Source of the DNA: Candidatus Zixiibacteriota bacterium
GTDB taxonomy: Bacteria; RBG-13-66-14; B26-G2; WVWN01
Assembly: GCA_030613505.1 (NCBI GenBank)
Contig: JAUWLW010000056.1
Location: forward strand, 1 to 16,448
DNA length: 16,448 bases
Direction of reading: 5' to 3'
The notes beneath the pieces are model-generated. The model was not told the origin of the DNA and did not search any database. It was given only the letters and a program-made list of their open reading frames with translations. Of this stretch, positions 13,476-16,448 are shown piece after piece. The position numbers were made by a program, and so were the translations under genes. The first letter of the stretch is position 1, and each line of letters starts with the position of its first letter.

Positions 13476-14528
13476 ATGGGTGGTTTAACGAGAAATCTAA
13501 TCTCGCGGACGGTGTATGCCGTCGGCGGAGCGGTATGCGTCGTCGCGGCGCCTGCGCTGGCGGGCGTGGACGTACAAACGGGCGTCCTCGATACTCCCAA
13601 CGCGTACGTGATGGAGAGCACGCAATTCAACCTCGGCGTGTCCAGTTATGCCATCACCGCCGGCGAAATCACGTCGTACGAGCGCGAGGCCCAAAGGAAC
13701 GAACAGGGCCAGTTGTATTATCCCGAGATAAATAAGAACCTCAGGGAGTTGGACGCCTTCTTCCAGATCGGGTTGTTGGGGCGGCTCGAGCTCGGCGTTA
13801 GGGAGTACACCCCGGAGAAGTACGTCGGTAACGCCAAGGTATTGATATTGAAGGAGAGTTCCCGGTGGCCCGCGTTTGCGGCCGGCATAATGAACGTGGG
13901 TGGCGACCACGCCGTCGGTCCCTACGGCGAGAACGCGGCCTGGTATTCCGACGAGGACCGCCAGGACAACGCTTACTACTTAGTCGCAAGCAAGAACATG
14001 CGCAATATCATCCGGATACCTATTACGATAAACGTAGGCGTGGGGGCCGCGCGCTTCCAGGGAATGAACCCGAGCTGGCCGCACTCGAAGCCTTGGCAGG
14101 GGATGTTCGGGTCGTTGGAGTACCACTTCCTCGACGAGAGGATATCCGTAATCGGCGAAATCGACGGCCGCGACCTTAACCTCGGCGCGCGGTTTAAGTT
14201 GCCGTGGGGATTCGTGGTCACGCCCTACGTCTCGGAGCTGGAAGAGGCGTGGTGGGGATCCCCCACATCCATCACCAAACCTTCCGACCCGCCCGTACCC
14301 CAATACCCCAACGGCCGTACGTACGAAGACGAGTACGACTCGCCCAAGGGCGGCATCGCGGTCCAGTTTTACGTGGGGCCGCTCTACCGCAAGGCCGAGA
14401 CCGAACGGCTGCGCGCGCTGCGCTCGCGGCTGAAACGCGCCGAGGAGAGGCTCAAGCAAGCGCGCCAGCGCCGCGAGATCCTGGAGCAACGCGTCGAAGA
14501 GATCCGCGAAGAGCTGATGGGGCCGTAG
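13476..14528 (+). CDS. Predicted outer-membrane beta-barrel protein (YjbH-like) with C-terminal coiled coil
   Basis: This 350-residue protein is read from ATG 13476, the first in-frame ATG downstream of the predicted transcription start. A purine-rich AAAGGGAAAG (13457-13466) lies 9 bases before it. Residues 1-29 are a signal peptide (APALA|GVD). The next ~275 residues alternate short aromatic/Gly strands and acidic turns: TPNAYVMESTQFNLGVSSYAI, GRLELGVREYTPE, AFAAGIMNVGG, ISVIGEIDGRDLNLGARFKLPWGF and GGIAVQFYVGPLYRK. This recalls YjbH/porin-like barrels linked to exopolysaccharide secretion, but the family call is tentative. Residues ~305-350 are a charged coiled coil (RLRALRSRLKRAEERLKQ and on), unusual after a barrel because the last strand normally carries the assembly signal. 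Its strong promoter suggests high expression, and the exported TPR gene follows after 67 bases. Confidence 0.82.
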   Translation: MGGLTRNLISRTVYAVGGAVCVVAAPALAGVDVQTGVLDTPNAYVMESTQFNLGVSSYAITAGEITSYEREAQRNEQGQLYYPEINKNLRELDAFFQIGLLGRLELGVREYTPEKYVGNAKVLILKESSRWPAFAAGIMNVGGDHAVGPYGENAAWYSDEDRQDNAYYLVASKNMRNIIRIPITINVGVGAARFQGMNPSWPHSKPWQGMFGSLEYHFLDERISVIGEIDGRDLNLGARFKLPWGFVVTPYVSELEEAWWGSPTSITKPSDPPVPQYPNGRTYEDEYDSPKGGIAVQFYVGPLYRKAETERLRALRSRLKRAEERLKQARQRREILEQRVEEIREELMGP

Positions 14529-14595
14529 TTATCGTCGGCGCCACCGGCCACGCTTCGCGTAAACGCGGCGTTTTGATGCTATCGGATATATAACT

Positions 14596-16431
14596 ATGTC
14601 GAGAAGGGTAGGTATAGCCGCTGTTGTGCTCGCTTTAGCGACCTTCGCTTTAGCGGGCCGCGTTTGGGCCGCGGACGAGATTACCGGCGAATACGCCGAA
14701 GAACTCCGCAAGGGTAAAAAGTTCAAGGAGTTCGAGGCGTTGGCCTCCACGGCCTACGACCGCGCCTACCGCCTTTTTAAAGGCGAGAAGTATTACGACG
14801 CCGCGGTGAAGTTCAAGGAGGTCGTCCTCCTCTATCCCTCCTTCTCCAAAGTGGACCGGGCGACCTTCATGATGGGGGAGGCCTACTACCAGGCGGGCAT
14901 GTACACCGACGCCGCCTCGGCCTTCAACCGCATCCTGAAAAATTTCCCCAAGACGGAATACGTACCGCGCTCCCTTTACCGCCTCGAGCTCTCCAGCTTG
15001 AAGATGGAGCGCTACAACGCCGCGGTGGGCTACTACGAGCAGCTCATCCGTAACTACCCCAACTCGCCCGACGTAGACGGCGCCCGTTACTTCGCGGGCC
15101 TCGCCTTCTACAGCATTAACGATTTCGAAAACGCCAAGAGGACCTTTACCGACATCCCGGCCGAGAGCGAGTACTACGGCTTCGGCCAGTATTCCCTCGC
15201 CCTCTGCTACCTCCGCGAGGGGATGCGGGACAACGACCTCGAGAAGGGCATCGAGAGGGCCATCGCCCAACTCGAGAATATCTTCCGCATCAAGCACAAG
15301 TCGCCGCTCGGCCGCACGCTGGCCGGCAAGGCCCACGTCACCCTCGGCCAGCTTCACTACCAGGCGGGCCGCTACGACCAGGCGGAGGACGAATTCAACA
15401 ACGTCTCGAGCCGGGACTCGACCAACTACGACAACGCCGTCTTCGGCCTGGGCTGGCTCGAGATCAAACGCGCCGATTTGGAGGAGGATGAGGGCAAGGC
15501 GGCGGGCCACTTCCGGCGCTCCGCGAGCCTGATGAAGCGCATCACCGTCCACATGGAGGGCTCGGAGGTTTACGCCGAAGCGTGGCTGACGCTGGCCCAC
15601 TGCTACTTGGGGCAGGGCAAGTACGACAAGGCCATCAGCACGTACGAGTACGTCGTCAACAACTTCTCGCTGGCCGCGGAGTTCGCCGGCGACCCCCAGG
15701 TGGCCAAGATCTTGGAGGGCATCATCGGCGAGGTCGAGAACGTCAAACGCGTCAGCACCGCCCTCCAGGAGCTTAATAAAATAGCCAAAGAGAAGGGCCG
15801 CGCCGACGTCCAGGCGCAGATCCGCCTCGAGCAGCAGGAGGTCAACCGCCTCGTCGAGGACCTCAACGACCTCGAGCTCTGGTTCACCGGCCGCTCCATC
15901 ACCGGCGGCAACGTCATGCTCGGCGCCGACTACGGCCTGGCCACCATCTCCTTCCGCGGAGCCCAGGAGGTCGAGAGGGAGCTAATGTCGTACGACAGGG
16001 TAATGGTCGAGAAGCTGGGGGAAGTCCGCGAGGAGAAGAAGCGGCTCGAGAAAGAAGTCCACATCCACGAGCTCCGCAAAGAGCAGATAATTATCGGCCA
16101 AAAGGACGAGCAGCTCGAGACGCCCGAGGAAATATACCGGCGCGAGATCCAGAAGTACAACGTCTTGCCCGGGCAAACTACGGCCGAGCCCGGCGAGACC
16201 GGCGCCTACCGGCCCACGTACGTGCCGCCCACGCCGACCGTGACGCCCGAGGCGGCTGAGGGCGAACCGGGCCTCACCCCCGAGGAAGCGCCGACCGAAG
16301 CGCCGCCCGCGGAGACTCCGCCCGAAGAAGCCCCCGCCGAGACGCCCCCTGAAGAGGCGTCCGGCGAAGAGGCCGAAGGAGCCGAGGGCGGCGAGGCCGC
16401 CGAGGAGGAGCTGCCGGTGCCGGGAGAATAA
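14596..16431 (+). CDS. Exported TPR protein with coiled coils and an acidic Pro/Glu-rich tail
   Basis: This 611-residue protein has a signal peptide at 1-25 (RVWA|AD). Residues ~52-370 hold about eight TPR-like repeats, for example YDAAVKFKEVVLLYPS, YTDAASAFNRILKNFP, YNAAVGYYEQLIRNYP, YDQAEDEFNNV and YDKAISTYEYVVNNF. This resembles the YbgF/BamD-like superhelices used as periplasmic scaffolds. Helical, coiled-coil-rich segments follow at ~395-430 and ~460-510. The last 88 residues (524-611) are a disordered, acidic Pro/Glu/Ala/Thr tail with a short repeat. ATG 14596 has no clear ribosome site; GGA at 14584-14586 is the nearest purine run. No promoter is seen in the 67-base gap, so it is probably co-transcribed with the barrel gene. 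It may assemble or tether envelope components; the exact function is unknown. Confidence 0.87.
   Translation: MSRRVGIAAVVLALATFALAGRVWAADEITGEYAEELRKGKKFKEFEALASTAYDRAYRLFKGEKYYDAAVKFKEVVLLYPSFSKVDRATFMMGEAYYQAGMYTDAASAFNRILKNFPKTEYVPRSLYRLELSSLKMERYNAAVGYYEQLIRNYPNSPDVDGARYFAGLAFYSINDFENAKRTFTDIPAESEYYGFGQYSLALCYLREGMRDNDLEKGIERAIAQLENIFRIKHKSPLGRTLAGKAHVTLGQLHYQAGRYDQAEDEFNNVSSRDSTNYDNAVFGLGWLEIKRADLEEDEGKAAGHFRRSASLMKRITVHMEGSEVYAEAWLTLAHCYLGQGKYDKAISTYEYVVNNFSLAAEFAGDPQVAKILEGIIGEVENVKRVSTALQELNKIAKEKGRADVQAQIRLEQQEVNRLVEDLNDLELWFTGRSITGGNVMLGADYGLATISFRGAQEVERELMSYDRVMVEKLGEVREEKKRLEKEVHIHELRKEQIIIGQKDEQLETPEEIYRREIQKYNVLPGQTTAEPGETGAYRPTYVPPTPTVTPEAAEGEPGLTPEEAPTEAPPAETPPEEAPAETPPEEASGEEAEGAEGGEAAEEELPVPGE
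16300..16356 (+). repeat. Short tandem amino-acid repeat in the acidic tail
   Basis: Two copies of the unit APxAETPPEE (16300-16329 and, shortened, 16330-16356) lie within the Pro/Glu-rich tail. The DNA copies differ at wobble positions, so the peptide pattern is better kept than the bases. Confidence 0.7.
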
Positions 16432-16448
16432 TTGACGTTGACTATTAA

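Noticed and set aside
14555-14577. Small hairpins (CGCGT-AA-ACGCG or AAACG-CGG-CGTTT) before the TPR gene
   Set aside because: Stems are only 5 bp and mutually exclusive, with a short T run; too weak to call a terminator or attenuator.
1-16448. Frequent TACGTA/CGTACG words
   Set aside because: They mostly come from Tyr-Val and Val-Arg type codon runs in this codon usage, with no regular spacing or phase.
1-16448. CRISPR arrays, insertion sequences, tRNA or rRNA genes
   Set aside because: No spaced direct repeats, transposase motifs or tRNA-like cloverleaf with a TTCGA-type arm were seen on either strand.

Overview
The window is GC-rich, densely coded and bacterial, with AT-rich islands where promoters sit. 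The genes point to an uncultured diderm: an outer-membrane polysaccharide export protein, a Wzc-type tyrosine kinase/co-polymerase, a predicted outer-membrane beta-barrel and MurA (peptidoglycan). The first gene ends in a type-IX-secretion-like/FlgD-Ig sorting tail. That tail, plus several unfamiliar secreted proteins, suggests a candidate phylum in or near the FCB group (Coatesbacteria, TA06 and WOR-3 are examples). The taxonomic placement is inference; no rRNA gene is present.

Layout. (1) 1-384: C-terminal end of a large secreted protein, closed by a terminator. (2) 561-7216: a plus-strand unit driven by a sigma70-type promoter. It holds a membrane protein with a pilin-like C-terminal domain, a Wzc-like BY-kinase, an NTP_transf_5 nucleotidyltransferase, a NIF3-family metal protein and the TldD protease. 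Junctions are very tight (GTGA and TTGA stop/start overlaps) and a terminator closes the unit. (3) 7243-8190: an isolated monocistronic gene for a small exported protein, with an AT-rich upstream element, a near-consensus promoter and a strong terminator. (4) 8243-10054, minus strand: a three-gene operon read from a promoter near 10100. It encodes a coiled-coil protein with a histone-H1-like basic tail, a Wza-type polysaccharide export protein and a sirtuin. (5) 10124-13346, plus strand and divergent from (4): a PMT/ArnT-like membrane glycosyltransferase with a C-terminal TPR domain, probably made from a leaderless mRNA, then murA. (6) 13392-16431: a perfect-consensus promoter, a predicted beta-barrel protein with a C-terminal coiled coil, and a large exported TPR protein with an acidic Pro/Glu/Ala tail.

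Shared theme: surface polysaccharide and cell-envelope assembly. The kinase/co-polymerase (1329-3701), the export protein (8974-9660), the membrane glycosyltransferase (10161-12065) and the barrel protein (13476-14528) could serve one export route, although they lie in different transcription units and on both strands. No initiating sugar-phosphate transferase, flippase or Wzy polymerase is visible. TldD, NIF3 and the sirtuin are housekeeping-type genes between these modules.

Two start sites matter for annotation. The longest open frames at 7267 and 13392 begin at a TTG that is really the -35 box of the gene's own promoter; the proteins start at 7321 and 13476. No CRISPR array, insertion sequence, tRNA or rRNA was seen. 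The least explained parts are the pilin-like membrane protein beside Wzc, the H1-tailed protein heading the Wza/sirtuin operon, and the barrel protein with a coiled-coil tail.
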